DNA of 64,000 nt from Psococerastis gibbosa (GCA_963971405.1 OZ020485.1:17174001-17238000), one strand, 5' to 3'; positions 36,752-47,825 are shown, numbered from the stretch's first letter. The notes: generated by a model from the sequence alone, not told the origin. Made by a program: numbers and translations.

Positions 36752-37000
36752 TCTTCTTTGCTACCTCATCCATAGTGCCGCGTGCGCAGCGTCTGGAGGT
36801 CGACCGGACCCATTTCTTATGCTCGGTCGGCCTGCAACGTTTTGAGCTTGGCCATTGCTTTTCCTCTTCCTCCGGCGAGTTGTTTGACTCTTTCCTCAAG
36901 GGTTGTCCTAGGTCAGTAGGTGGGTCTTCTACCTTATGACCTTACTTCCGCCAACCTGGGTGGTCCTATTCTCATTCATTTGCACGTGGCCAAACCATTG
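36752..37000 (-). mobile_element. 249-bp LINE 3' end flanked by a 16-bp target duplication
   Basis: The 16-base string catacagcctgtattt occurs at 36736..36751 and at 37001..37016. The DNA between, on the minus strand, starts with a W-F-G-H-V type block (gtttggccacgtgcaaatg) characteristic of RT C-termini and ends in aaagaaga next to the duplication. It is a very short 5'-truncated LINE, inserted only about 40 bases upstream of the acceptor of the Ih exon at 37054. Confidence 0.7.
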
Positions 37001-37053
37001 CATACAGCCTGTATTTCTGTTTTTTGTATATTAAAATTGACTGATTCTTACAG

Positions 37054-37306
37054 GAAAGGTGCATTTCGGAGGGGACAATGACAGCCTGTATGGGACGCCG
37101 AAGGAAGAAATGCAGCCACCTACGCCGGTGGGTGTCGTGGACCCCGGCAAGCAGAGCTTCCTCAAGAACCAGCTGCAAGCGCTCTTCCAACCGACCGACA
37201 ATAAGTTGGCCATGAAGCTCTTCGGCAGCAAAAAGGCGTTAATGAAAGAGCGGATAAGACAGAAAGCGGCCGGACACTGGGTCATACACCCCTGCTCCAG
37301 TTTTCG
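37054..37306 (+). CDS. Ih: Exon of hyperpolarization-activated cyclic nucleotide-gated cation channel Ih (HCN family)
   Basis: The translated exon includes VHFGGDNDSLYGTPKEE, LKNQLQALFQPTDNKLAMKL, KKALMKERIRQKAAGHW and VIHPCSSFR. I recognise this as the conserved cytoplasmic segment just before transmembrane helix S1 of insect Ih/HCN channels, which carry the mixed Na+/K+ pacemaker current at the plasma membrane. The acceptor is attcttacag, ending at 37053. The donor is GTAAGC, starting at 37307. The upstream junction is phase 1 (the exon begins GA, completing a codon) and the downstream junction is phase 2 (it ends CG of an Arg codon). The nearest plausible upstream exon in the right phase is 24521..24789. 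The S1 exon was not found in the remaining 26.7 kb, so the next intron is probably longer than that. The first in-frame ATG is not a start; this is an internal exon. Confidence 0.93.
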
Positions 37307-37870
37307 GTAAGCTTTCTAGCCGAATGGTTCTTCTTCTTCTTCAATGTAATGTTAAAATTTTCCTTACTTTACCTTCTAACGTTTATTCACAAGCTCTCAC
37401 CAATGCCCTTTTATCGACGACATTGGCTTCTATTGTAGTATAGAATCTTGTGCTTGGTAAGAATCTGTTAAATGCATCCATCTGCTATAACACGGAGGGC
37501 CCCTTAGAGCACAACCATTTATTAAGTCACCTTTCGTCGCACGCCACTATTATTATTCGATAGTAATGAAGGCTCCCAAGGTATTTTACCAACCTTGATA
37601 TGTTTCATTATGAATGTCTAACATGACACTTCCTCTCTCGTAGTGTCCATCTGTTCTCATGGCATTATGCAATTTCAATTAATGTTGGGTTCGGAAAAAT
37701 TGCATTAAGTGGGATAAATTTCGGGTTGCGGTGCCTCGGCTTAGTACAGGGTAAAGCAAAACGGACCGTAAGTGAATCATAGAGTTAATGTCTGCAAAAT
37801 TGTAGGAGCACGACCTCGTCGAATACAAGAAAACCATATTTAAAAAAAAATTTAGATTGGACATACATTG

Positions 37871-38061
37871 CATGACGGATTTTAGGGGGGGGGGGGTCAG
37901 AGGGTCCGGACCCCCCTCCCCCCAAATAAAATAAACATACACTGGATAACAATGGGTTTCCAGTGGGAATTAAAAATAATAATGTTTTTTAATGTTTTAA
38001 TCCACTGAACCTGCACGCTGACCCCCCCCTTCCCCTAAATTGGAGGCAAAATCCGCCCTTG
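37871..38061. mobile_element. Probable hAT-type MITE with oligo-G/C tracts
   Basis: Left catgacggatttta and right aaaatccgcccttg are inverted. G-runs and C-runs are internal. The expected 8-bp flanks agree only partly (atacattg / atgtagtg), so boundaries are less certain. Confidence 0.55.
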
Positions 38062-39119
38062 ATGTAGTGTTAATAGTCTTTAGAGGCCCACTCCTGAAAC
38101 GTCGCCCCCTTCCCCTGACAATGGGCTCTGTCCTAATTGTTCGATGACTGTGAGGTCCCTGCCTCTAATGCTCGAGGCTGGGGGGGGCAAAGCCCTTCCC
38201 CAAAATGAGCTGGGGGGGGGGGCAAGTTGGACCGTGCCCCCCCCCCCAACTTTACGCCCCTGCATGTGAGTGAGAATTTTATAGCGTCTTATAGACCAAA
38301 AATAGGTAAGCAACAACCTTTACTTTGCTTATTGACAACCCTTCCAGAATGATGGCGAGCATCTGAAAGGAAAAGTAAGGGAGAAATGACCCCGTGCGGG
38401 GGGGGGGGTCGATTGAATGAGTGAAAGCTCTCACTGGGAGACGCGTGTTAACCAGACAGCGCAGCGGGGGGCCTGCCCTATATAAGCTACAGTATATTTA
38501 CTGAGATAGAACCTATTTCAGAGGATATGGAACGTACAGTGCCGGATTAACCCTTGTGGGGGCCCTAAGGCCAACCCGACGGGGTGGGAGGGGGGTCCTC
38601 CTACTTAAATTTTTCATAAAAAGAGAAAACCCAGTTGGCCAGTTGGCTGCCTAACCGTATTGGTTAGTTGACTATTCGCCCAGCTTTCCTTCGAAGATTT
38701 TTTTTTTTTGCCAACAGATCAGCACAAAAACATAAAATTTCCCCGCTTATTTCAAAGGTTTTTATAGTTTTAATTTTTTTTTTTTAGAACTTTTTGATGA
38801 AACAATTTTTTTTGTTTGCGTCAATTGTGGGGACCCTTTTTAACGGTTCTTGTGTGGGGGCCCTGAGGCCTGGGCCTCATAGGCCTCATGGTTAATACAG
38901 AACTGGGAACGTACAAATTGATGACCCCTGGATCACGCAAAAATCAAACAGTTTTTATATTTCAATATAATTATTTACTACAGAGGCCAAGTTTTAAAGA
39001 TTTGTTCTTCAAGTTGTACAGGACTATACTTCATACACAATATCATAGAGGGTATTTTTAATTTTTGGTGTTTAATTATTTCATACACATTATTATTAAA
39101 AAATTATATTAATTAATTT
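38062..39119. other. No gene; G/C-run rich at 38170..38410
   Basis: Several G-runs and C-runs and a tttacgcccctgcatg block suggest MITE ends of the hAT type, but no TSD pair was resolved. Confidence 0.4.
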
Positions 39120-39275
39120 TTGAACTGATGGCTGCCGACAGAAGAACATCCTGACTGAAAAGTGAAAACCAGGTGGTTTGACAAGAGCACGACTTCCCTT
39201 TTTAGACCACCAGTCTCCCAGGTCCAAATTGCCATGATGATAGCCATCTTCAATAGAAGAGGCATTTAACGATGG
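39120..39275 (+). pseudogene. Short remnant of the LINE family seen at 32735..33005
   Basis: Shares the same 3' end at DNA level: agatcacgactt-like text, then the cagtc-tc--aggtc block, gccatgatgatagccatctt and caatagaagaggcatt. It is frame-broken throughout. Confidence 0.5.
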
Positions 39276-39781
39276 AGAAGAATGCTAATGATTTTTATTC
39301 ATTCTTATGATTTTATTAATCCTTCTGATTTTATGGATGTTTATGGTAGTATTGGTATGAACAACGTGTTTCCTGTGCATAGCCCTAGGTATGCACGACT
39401 TGAAAAAAACATCGTGGCGTGACAACCCTCTGTGTTGACCACTGCTCTATTTGGGATGTTGAGGTCAGCTAGATGCTCAGCAGCCGCTTTTCCCCTTCCA
39501 ATAAGGGACCCATTTGGGGTGAATGGACATAGGCCAGTCTAGGCCAGTCGAGTCCCGTACCTCGGCTTTCCCTTTTATATAGTCTAGGTCTCTAACTAAA
39601 GGACTATTCATGGCAATATATAGCAGTTACTTTTTTTTATCTAAAAATAATTAAAATTGTCAGATTTGGAACATTAAAATTATTGTTTTGGTTAATATCT
39701 CTTATTCATAACTTTTATTGAATAACTCACAACTACAGCATTTTAAAATACATAAATATTCAATAGAAATGTTTTTTCAAC

Positions 39782-39938
39782 GGTTAATCACATACACGTA
39801 TAAACAATTTAAGGAATGTATCCCATTGACTTCTACAGTCGCCTCTGTAGGTCAGTACCCGTGTTGAATTACGACATGGTGTGTAGACACTAACACAAGT
39901 ACAAGCACGCTAACACCTTACCATTGAAGCCGATGTAG
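39782..39938 (-). mobile_element. SINE C copy
   Basis: Minus strand: head accattgaagc-type start near 39938, then the gtcgtaattcaacacgg block, tgtagaagtcaatggg and the tail at 39782. Confidence 0.7.
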
Positions 39939-40246
39939 ACCTGTATCTTGAAGCCTCCAAAGACCATCAGTCTATTCCAAAAAAAGCTACACATTTTTTA
40001 ACCACGTCAGGTGAAGTGAACTAGGCTAATACCTTTGTAGGCTTCAAATTTTCCGAAAGGAAAATACTGCTTTAAAAATACCTATTCTGAATACTTCAGT
40101 TAAAAAATAAAAATAAAACGCGTCTTAAAAATTTCAGCTTTTCCCTCGGAATCCCTTTTCTGCTTTTTTGGAGAGAGGTAGGAAAAATAAGAGAACTGTC
40201 TCCGTTTCTTTCACTGCCTATTGAATTTCCTGGTAGCTGGAGCCAT

Positions 40247-40952
40247 TTTTTTTTTTTTTTTTTTTACCTTCGTGGGGCCTACTCGTTTGAGTTCCTATAA
40301 GCGTCGACCTAGAAGGTCTTTTGCTTCCACGTTTGCCGTCTACGCCCATCTTATAACACCAGTCTTTTTGATAAATTCTAGTGTTTTTGTGATGGGATTA
40401 GATCGGATGGTTTCCTCTTCAGACCTAGGGTGGCCAAGAGTTTGGTATCGAGTTTTTCCCAGCGCTTCACATTCAAAGAGAATGTGTTCAGCTGTTTCTT
40501 CTTCAACTTCACACAGTCTGCATCTACTGTCGTTTTTCACGCCAACCCTATGCATGTGTTTGTTGAAGTGGCCGTGGCCCGTAAGCGTGCCAACCACCCT
40601 TCTAGCTTGCTCTCTACTTAAAGAGAGAAGCTGATCGGTGAGCTTTTTACTAGGACCCGGAATAACCTTCTTAGCAAATCTGCTTTCCGGGACTTTCTTC
40701 CATTCCTCTGCAGTTTTTCTCTGCACCCATTTTTGTACAGAAGTACGGGCCTGGCAATAAGCCATCCCATACTTAGGTTCTGCACCAATGAATGGCGTTT
40801 CTGCACCTTTTCGAGCCAGCTCGTCGGCTCTTTCATTCCCATCAAAGTTCGAGTGAGCCGGGACCCAAATCAGCGAGACTGAGTTTTCCCGACACACCTT
40901 TATTAGGAGGTTGATGCAGTGCCACACCATTTTTGATGTGATCTTTATAGCC
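40247..40952 (-). mobile_element. Second 5'-truncated R1/LOA-like LINE with RNase H, flanked by a 13-bp target duplication
   Basis: On the minus strand the frame 40930..40340 reads the second half of RNase H (VSLIWVPAHSNFDGNERADE) and then the C-terminal zinc-knuckle-like CRLCEVEEETAEHILFEC. A 3' UTR of about 75 bases ends in a poly-A tail, seen as T's at 40246..40265. The 13-base string tagctggagccat lies at 40234..40246 and 40953..40965, a perfect target duplication. Sequence and C-terminus differ from the element at 11027, so this is a different family of the same broad group. The open frame suggests a recent insertion. Confidence 0.92.
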
Positions 40953-41440
40953 TAGCTGGAGCCATAACTTACCTTATAACGTCTCACTGCTGGAGTCTTT
41001 CAAGGTTCCGTATTCTTCTCATTAGGTTCTTATACCTGTACTGTGCTCAGTATAATAGGTCTATTGGACTTTCCTAATGGAATATTTCTTCTTGTAGTCC
41101 TGGGTGAGTGTGCGCTCAAAGTGCTGGGTCCGTAGGATAACGTTTAGGTAGCCAAGACTTGACTCTAATCTACTTGAATGGTAAGCATGTAAGCATGTCT
41201 CAGCACAGTGCGGTCAAATCAAATCAAATCAAAATATATATCCAAAATACAGTTTACAGTTTTTGTCACTTTTCCCTATGGGCTAGGCCCGTTTTAGGGT
41301 GTTCACATCAAAGACGTGTAGCTACCAGCTGCCAAATATCATATAGAAACAATAAAAATGTCTAAAAAATCAAATAGGTCTTTGCGTTAAACTAACCAAG
41401 TGTACAAGTTATCTTTTGAAACTAAGCAACTTATTTTTTG

Positions 41441-43386
41441 TTAGTTAATTTCAAAGTTATTAATGACAGCCACAGAATCTTGTTTCAAAGTTCTGGTTAA
41501 TTTACCATAAAACTTAACACTTGCATCACTATTAGCAACTATTTGGGCTGGTAAGAGGTCCACTTCACTTAAATTCTCCATTAATTCCTTAATAGATGCC
41601 TTGAACAGCACTACTTCATTGAACAAACCCCAAACAAAAGCTGACACAAGTCCTTGAATATCTTGTTGTAGATTCACCTTCATTACTGCAGTCTCAGTTA
41701 CTAATGAAGCAGTTACATTAACTGTTTTCTTTGGGAGTACAGCAATAGTGTCTGATGGAATTTCCACATTTGTTGATAATTGACAAGGATTCACATCTAC
41801 TGAGTTATTCCAGATTTCATTTAAATATATTCTGTGATCGGGAATTGAGTTTTTATTTCCGCAAAGATTACGATCAGAAATATATTCAAATGGCCAAGTG
41901 CCGAATAAATCATTCCAGCCTTTATTAGCAGCGTGTCTAACTAAATTCACATTATTAAGGCCTCTTGTAATTTCCGTAGTAATACTTACTTTCCTTGAAT
42001 ATTTACAAGCAGGCGTTTCCATTACAACAGTTTGGTATTGATCATTAACCAGCGATATACTTCTAAAACAAATTGAAGTGATATTTTCTATCGACGTCAT
42101 CGGATCATTACTTTTTTCAGCTAAAATTTTTGAAACAGTCACATATTCTGTAGAAATATTCTTTACTTCTACTACACCATTTCCAGGGAAACGTTTTTTG
42201 AATGTAATAAAAATTCCTTTTTCTATAACTTTGGTTAGGTTAAGAATTGCATCAGGCGCGTCATCCGTTAAGAAATAGACTTCTGTTTGTCCAAAATATT
42301 TATTATTGTTTTCCTTTCCTTTAACAATAGCTGAACTTCTTGTCTTATTTACTATTTCAAGCATAGAAATGTCAAGAACGGGATTTACAAAATTTAGTTC
42401 ATTCAAAATAACGGCATCACTGTTGTTTTTAATTATTTTAATCCCGTTTCTTGATATTGCGTCCTTTAGATTAACTTCTTCGTAGTATTCATAGAGGTGT
42501 TCTCCGTTTCCACCAATATAAATTTTGTTATTGATAGATGTTACTTTGTATATGTTCCATTGGTCTGTTGAGCATACGCTTTCGTGTTTTGAATCAACTG
42601 GATTGTATTTGAAGACATTCATTCTGTTACTGAAGTATATTTAATTGTTTATAGGAGCAATTGCGAATATGTAGTCTCCACTAGAACCTTTATACAGGGA
42701 ACGATAGTTACGTGTTCCCAACGTGTGCTCATAAAGATTTCCATCGAATGTTCCTGCATATAATTTGTCCTTAAATATGGCGAGGGAATATATTGTCATA
42801 TTTGTATCAAGACTAGCCACCCTTTTACTTCGGCCTGTGGCTTCATTAAACGTATATAATGTAACTCCTGATCCATAATAGATGAGATTATCTTCATCGT
42901 ATGCTATTGCATCATAAATAGGGAGTCCTGCATATGACACATTTTTATTTACTCTTGTTCCTAAATCATATTCATAAAGGGTGCCATCACTGGTTGAAAT
43001 ATAAATTCTTCCATTTCATGTAGCTAAAGCGTATGGATGGAGGTAACTACAACAACTTCTTTGGGGCCTGGATCGCCTGGAGTATACTCATAAATTTTCT
43101 TATCAAGTGATCCGATATATAATTTATTATTGTAAATTATTGATTGTAGTAGATTATCGTTCATTGGGATACTAAAAATCAACTTTTGTTCCTCTGCAGT
43201 TGTGTTGTATGTGTACATATTTCCATCGGCTGATCCAAAGTATATGACATCATTTAAACCGGACAACGTTACAATGGAGTTCTCAGCCTTTGAAACTTTG
43301 TTGAAATACACATTTGTGTTTGCAATAATTCCATTGAATTGTAGTGCTAGCACCAGTGTTAAAAGAAATGAGATAGATAGTGACAT
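41441..43386 (-). pseudogene. Copy 1: secreted seven-repeat beta-propeller protein with a long beta-rich C-terminal domain (possible aerolysin-like module); disrupted
   Basis: Read on the minus strand. The start is taken at 43386 because it aligns with the start of copy 2; an ATG 13 codons upstream (43425) also exists. A hydrophobic signal peptide (ISFLLTLVLAL) leads into repeats of the pattern xxIYxGxxxxxLYEYxxxxG, seven in all, as expected for a seven-bladed propeller. After YEYYEEV comes a domain of about 340 residues ending at a TAA at 41441. Its alternating pattern (PKKTVNVTASLVTETAV) weakly recalls aerolysin/ETX-MTX2 pore-forming modules; that resemblance is inference only. Breaks: a one-base frameshift between about 43025 and 43050, an in-frame TGA at 43016..43018 and an in-frame TAA at 42641..42643. 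The flanking frames otherwise remain open, so inactivation is recent, or the breaks are assembly errors. Paralogue of 47826..48779 on the same strand. Confidence 0.6.
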
Positions 43387-43463
43387 TTCTTGGAGCTTCT
43401 TGTGCCAATTCGTCATCCAAACCATTGGGATCTCTCGAAGGAATTTTCTTACAAACGGTTATT

Positions 43464-44315
43464 CTGAAATAAAAATGAGTTACGTGTTGTTTTTAATATA
43501 GTCATAGTGAGTTTCTCCACAGTGACTTCGTGGTACTAGAACTTACTTCTTCAAATAAATGTAAAATCGAAAAGGTACGTTTCGGTAAGGCACCTATTCA
43601 GTCGGATAGTGGTACCTTCCCGAAACCGGTTGCATTTAATAAAATTTATTATAGATCAGGTGCGTCTTTTCAATTTTGTATTTAATATAGTAGATTGATT
43701 TCCTTGCTTTTAATAAAATATTTCATTTGTAGTAAGGCCAAGGTACATTTTACCGTATTTGTATATAAATACAAAACATTTGCCCACAAGATTTACAGTT
43801 GCTTAAAATGGTTGCTAGTGTCCTTGACTCCAGACTTGATTTACAGCAAAGGTGAATTATTACGTGACCCCCGTCTCGAATAACCTGTAGCAGGACAATG
43901 ACCACAACTTACCTTCTACCGGACTTGGTCCGTAAATTGAACTCACTATACGCTTAGTGGCTGTCCAAGACATGGTCTTCTTAGAAGTTTATTTCGTTGC
44001 AAAGCTAGTCACCCGGAATAAAATGTCCATGTGGTGCTGGACAGAGTTGATACATTTAACTGATAAACCTTTCTAGTATAGGCCAACTATAATAATTGAT
44101 ACTAAGTATTTAACTACTATAGATAGATTGGAAAACACCAAAATGGCTCTAGACCCAATAGAGACATTAAAGTCTCAAAGTATCAATTTTTTCAACATAT
44201 TCCAAAAAACTCCCGGGTGAATACTACGCCTTATGTCATTATATTAGGGCCTACTTTATATTACTAAAATATTTAATATATTACAGTACCCTTTGGAATA
44301 TCGTAGAAAACTCAC
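43464..44315 (-). other. Inferred intron in the 5' UTR of copy 1
   Basis: On the minus strand a donor reads GGAAG|GTGAG with its first intron base at 44315. A strong acceptor (tttttatttcag) precedes 43463, about 77 bases before the start codon. The interval contains no coding sequence, an imperfect hairpin at 43574..43627, and otherwise nothing I recognise. Confidence 0.5.
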
Positions 44316-44392
44316 CTTCCAAAAAGAAACTAGAAGAAAGAGGTTCAGGTGTCTCACTAGTAAGTACATATAGATTTGCCCTTTATATACGA
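44316..44392 (-). promoter_or_regulatory. Inferred TATA box and short non-coding first exon of copy 1
   Basis: On the minus strand TATATAAAG lies at 44389..44381. About 30 bases downstream, near 44358, a transcription start would give a leader exon of about 40 bases ending at 44316, at the GTGAGT-like donor. The combination of TATA spacing, donor and downstream acceptor is coherent, but no transcript evidence is available. Confidence 0.4.
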
Positions 44393-44504
44393 TTCGACAT
44401 TATCTTATAATCAGACAGTGAATCGGGAAGAGGGTAATAGTCATTATTGCGTCTAATGAGTGTATTTTGATAACAATCAAACCATATAGATATTGTAATG
44501 AATG

Positions 44505-44825
44505 AAAACCTCTTATCAAGGTACAATATTATTATATTTTCATATGGAGATAATCTTGTAAAAAATGAGGGGCTATAAATAGCTTATGCCTGTGTTTGTT
44601 TATTGCCTCTTGCCGCCTGTGTAGGTTTGCGTCAATGATATGTGCAACATCAATATTTATGTCATGAGCTAAAAATTCTGCAGAAACAATCATCTAGATG
44701 TAGGTATTAATTGATGAAATCTCTCATCAAACTATTATATTTTTAAGTGGTAATAATCTTAGTTAAGATGAGAGGCTGTAAATAGTATAAGCCTCAGCTT
44801 GTGTATTGCCTCTTACCACCTTGCT
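44505..44825 (+). repeat. Diverged direct duplication upstream of copy 1
   Basis: Blocks at 44505..44640 and 44722..44825 share catca-ac-attattatatt, gataatctt and tattgcctctt-ccacc, with TATA-like text (ctataaatag / ctgtaaatag) in each. It lies between the two propeller genes. Confidence 0.5.
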
Positions 44826-45429
44826 GCTATGATCAAATTTCAAACTCCGTCGGTAGGTTATCGTTCACAAACTGAACATACTCTGTATTGTACATTGTAG
44901 GTTGAAACTATTGGTAATTTTACTATTCTTTTGGAAATATAATGTAAATAAACTAGGCCTGAAGCCTAATTAAAAACGGTAACTTGCACTGGTAACCGGT
45001 GGCAATTTGACCTCGGCCCACCACTGTATGTAACATTTTTAGGTATTAGCAGCGTAGGTCTACGAAAGTTTTTTCGCACACTTGCAAATTTTTCAATATG
45101 CTGTCTGTAATTAACGTGCGCGGAAGCGCACGAGCCAAGTTCCAACACCCGCCCGACTGTTGCGCGACCCAGTAGTTATACACGAAAGAGCTTAAGCGTG
45201 AAAATTGGCCCTTTTGAGCCCCTGTAGTTTTGCCCCCAATGCACCTGTGCCGATGAAATTTTGAATTTTTCCTAAAGTTATACTCCTTTATAACATATTA
45301 AAAAAGTTAGGTTCCAAGTTCTCAGGGGGCTGAGATACAGATACCTCAAAACCCCGAAAAAGCCGAAAAAACTAACGATATATATATAGATGAGTGACTC
45401 ATCACTGTTTAGGCACTTCTACTGTACCT

Positions 45430-45672
45430 GGAAACTTGAAATTATGCGTGTAGTTAGGTAATATATTCAAACCAACAGAAAAATTATGAAATCCAAAATA
45501 TCTGCTGCCGTTTCTGAACTACAGCGCAAAATGTGCCTATTCTGAGCTTTTTCTAAAATGACATCCCTTAGAAATCTGAAATTTTGCATGTAAGTAGGTA
45601 TTAAACTAAAACTAACAGCAAAGTTCCAAAATCCAAAATATTCGCTGTCGTATCTGAACAACAGCGGAGAAA
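45430..45672 (+). repeat. Direct duplication of about 145 bp
   Basis: 45430..45530 and 45570..45672 share gaaatt-tgc-tgta, aaatccaaaatat and ctgaac-acagcg. Confidence 0.6.
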
Positions 45673-45734
45673 TAAAAAACTAATGCGGCTTGTAGTTCTT
45701 AGATGCATGTTGCATGGTAATGTGTGCTTTCATG

Positions 45735-46017
45735 CCTTATTGCTGTTGTTGCTGTAGTAGTTTCTGTTGTTGCTGCTGTTGCTGTTGTAGTTTCTGCTGC
45801 TGCTGTTGTTGCTGTTGCTTCTGCTGTTGTCGTTTCTGTTTCTGCTGTTGTCGTTTCTGTTTTTGTTTTTGTTGTTGCTGCTCCTGTTTCCGCTGTTGTT
45901 TCTGCTGTAGTTGTTGTTTCTGTGTTTTCTGTTGTTGTTTCTGCTGCTGCCGTTCTTTCTGCTGTTGCTGTTGTTTCTACTGTTGTTGTTGTTGTTGCTT
46001 TTGTTTTTCTTGTTGTG
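45735..46017. repeat. CTG/TTG (CAG/CAA) triplet array, about 280 bp
   Basis: Interrupted gttgttgctgctg pattern, open in several frames on both strands (Cys/Val-rich on plus, Thr/Ala-rich on minus) because stop codons are rare in it. No other coding sign. Confidence 0.85.
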
Positions 46018-46234
46018 ATGTTCAAATCCTTGCCTTAACCTTAGCCGTGGTGATTACATGACTTTGCTGACTTTGCATTAAAGATTGAGTCCTCAGCCAG
46101 TGTACACCACGGTGCCCCCACTTAACTTACAAACAGCAGCGTCCGTCTAGCGTTCGCCTACATCCAATCGTACATTACGTGTGTTATATTAAACGTATGA
46201 TGTCACAAGTAGACCTACTGCAAAAAGTTATAAG

Positions 46235-46774
46235 ATCCCAACAAAAACACTCCGTGTAAAAACAGGCCAAGTTCCTAACACCGATCTTGCAAAAAGTTTA
46301 GGCATTCAAAGTAATGGGAACTTTGATATAGGGATGAGGGCCAAGTTCATAGGTCACAGGATTTTTCAAAATATATGGCTGCGTTTTAGATAACTTGGCC
46401 TGGCAAATGATGTTTTAGGACTGTGCTATTCAAAACCAGTCTAGTAAATTCATTGTGAACCAATATTTCGATACCGTCATTAAGGCTAGAATACAATTAC
46501 TGGGTCGCCTATTCGTATGAAAATAAGACGCTCCTGGTGAAGTTGTGCTATTTTTTAGGTTAAGACCCAGGCCAAGTTATCTAAAACGCAGCCATATATT
46601 TTGAAAAATCCTGTCACCTATCCTGTCAACTTGGCCCTCATCCCTATCTCATAACTTTAAATGGAAAAAGAACTTGGCCAAATTTAAGATCCCATTACTT
46701 TGAATGGCTAAACTGTTTGCAAGATCGGTGTTAGGAACTTGGCCTGTTTTTACACGGAGTGTTTTTGTTGGGAT
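46235..46774. mobile_element. 540-bp fold-back element with arms of about 170-200 bp
   Basis: Left end atcccaacaaaaacactccg and right end its exact reverse complement. The arms also share ggccaagttcctaacaccga, attcaaagtaatggga and agataacttggcctgg blocks. A unique centre lies at about 46410..46565. No clear TSD was found. Confidence 0.85.
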
Positions 46775-47036
46775 AGGTATTGAAAGGTATGCCAGCCTCT
46801 CATGCAGCATAATTGTACCTTTCTATCTTAAGTGATTTCAAGGTTGAAAAGGTTTTTAATTCAATTATTTCTTATTTGAGTTATTTAGTTTATTTTTATT
46901 TTCTTACTTTTGAATTCAATGAATTCACTGTAGACGAGACCCTGGGCTGCAGCCACTTAGCCCAATGCTTTAAATTATGTAATATAATCTCACACGTCTG
47001 GTTTTGGCTAGGACCAACTTCAATTGCACCTAATTG

Positions 47037-47120
47037 AGGAGCATGCATGCAAAAGGCGATTTGTCACAAAAACGTTTTTTGAGTTGGTGCTATCACTGGA
47101 ATTGTCACATTGACTGCTAC
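47037..47120 (+). repeat. Copy of the end of the 35735..36155 element
   Basis: aggagcatgcatgcaaaagg, gatttgtcac, ttttttgagttggtgct and cactggaattgtc match the reverse complement of 36075..36155. Confidence 0.5.
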
Positions 47121-47815
47121 AAAAAATTTAATAAAAACTCTAATGCGATTCCTATATTATCAAAGAATATTAATTAAAATATTATATCCCATAATGTATA
47201 AGTATACCTACTCGTATTTAGATTTTATAGTAGAAGTTTGTCTCCCCTGCATTTACAGTTTCAAGTGCTCCCCAACTACAAAGGCTGTACCTACAGTATA
47301 TACTTAAACAAAACAAAAGTGTGGTTGTTAAGGAATAGATTTCAAAATGTTATGTTAACATAATTTATTTCTCGTTTCACAGTCGCAAACTTTATAAAAG
47401 AAATGCAAGCTTTCTCCATAAGCTACCTATTTTCTCTGCTGATTTACTACCATTCTACTATGTAAAATGCGTATGCACATAATTGGGGTTTTCTGAAGTA
47501 ATAAAGTGGTATTTTAGGGGAGAAATAGTTCATTTAGGCCTACTGCGAAAGATAGTATTTTCTATGAATTTCATCTGACCTCATTCATATCTTTGTGGCT
47601 GTGGGACGAGAAAATAATAATAAAAATAATAAATACACAACCATTCCTTGAATAAAATATTTTTAATCGGTTCTTTACAATCCAACTATAGCTACAGACA
47701 CATTATAACCGGCTTTACGAAAAATAAACGTGTAAACGTAAATGTAACTTATTAGATATTTATAACTTATGAAGTTAATGTAAAATAATATAGACACCTA
47801 TAGTTAGCAATACCA

Positions 47816-47821
47816 TTTATT
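47816..47821 (-). terminator. Polyadenylation signal AATAAA after copy 2
   Basis: AATAAA on the minus strand begins five bases after the stop codon of copy 2. This supports the idea that the short, propeller-only product is the real 3' end of this gene. Confidence 0.45.
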
Positions 47822-47825
47822 GTTA

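Larger units (their letters stand above)
24790..37053 (+). other. Inferred 12.3-kb phase-1 intron of Ih
   Basis: Bounded by a GTGAGA donor and an attcttacag acceptor with matching phase. It is filled with a decayed duplicate of the upstream exon, SINE B copies, a long-TIR MITE, LINE 3' ends, microsatellites and fold-back elements. Whether both exons belong to the same mature transcript is inferred. Confidence 0.55.

Noticed and set aside
36721-36939. 72-codon plus-strand frame
   Set aside because: It is the antisense of a LINE 3' fragment bounded by a target duplication.
45699-46061. Cys-rich, Val-rich and Thr/Ala-rich frames over 100 codons
   Set aside because: All come from the CTG/TTG triplet array; no signal peptide, start context or non-repetitive flank supports a gene.
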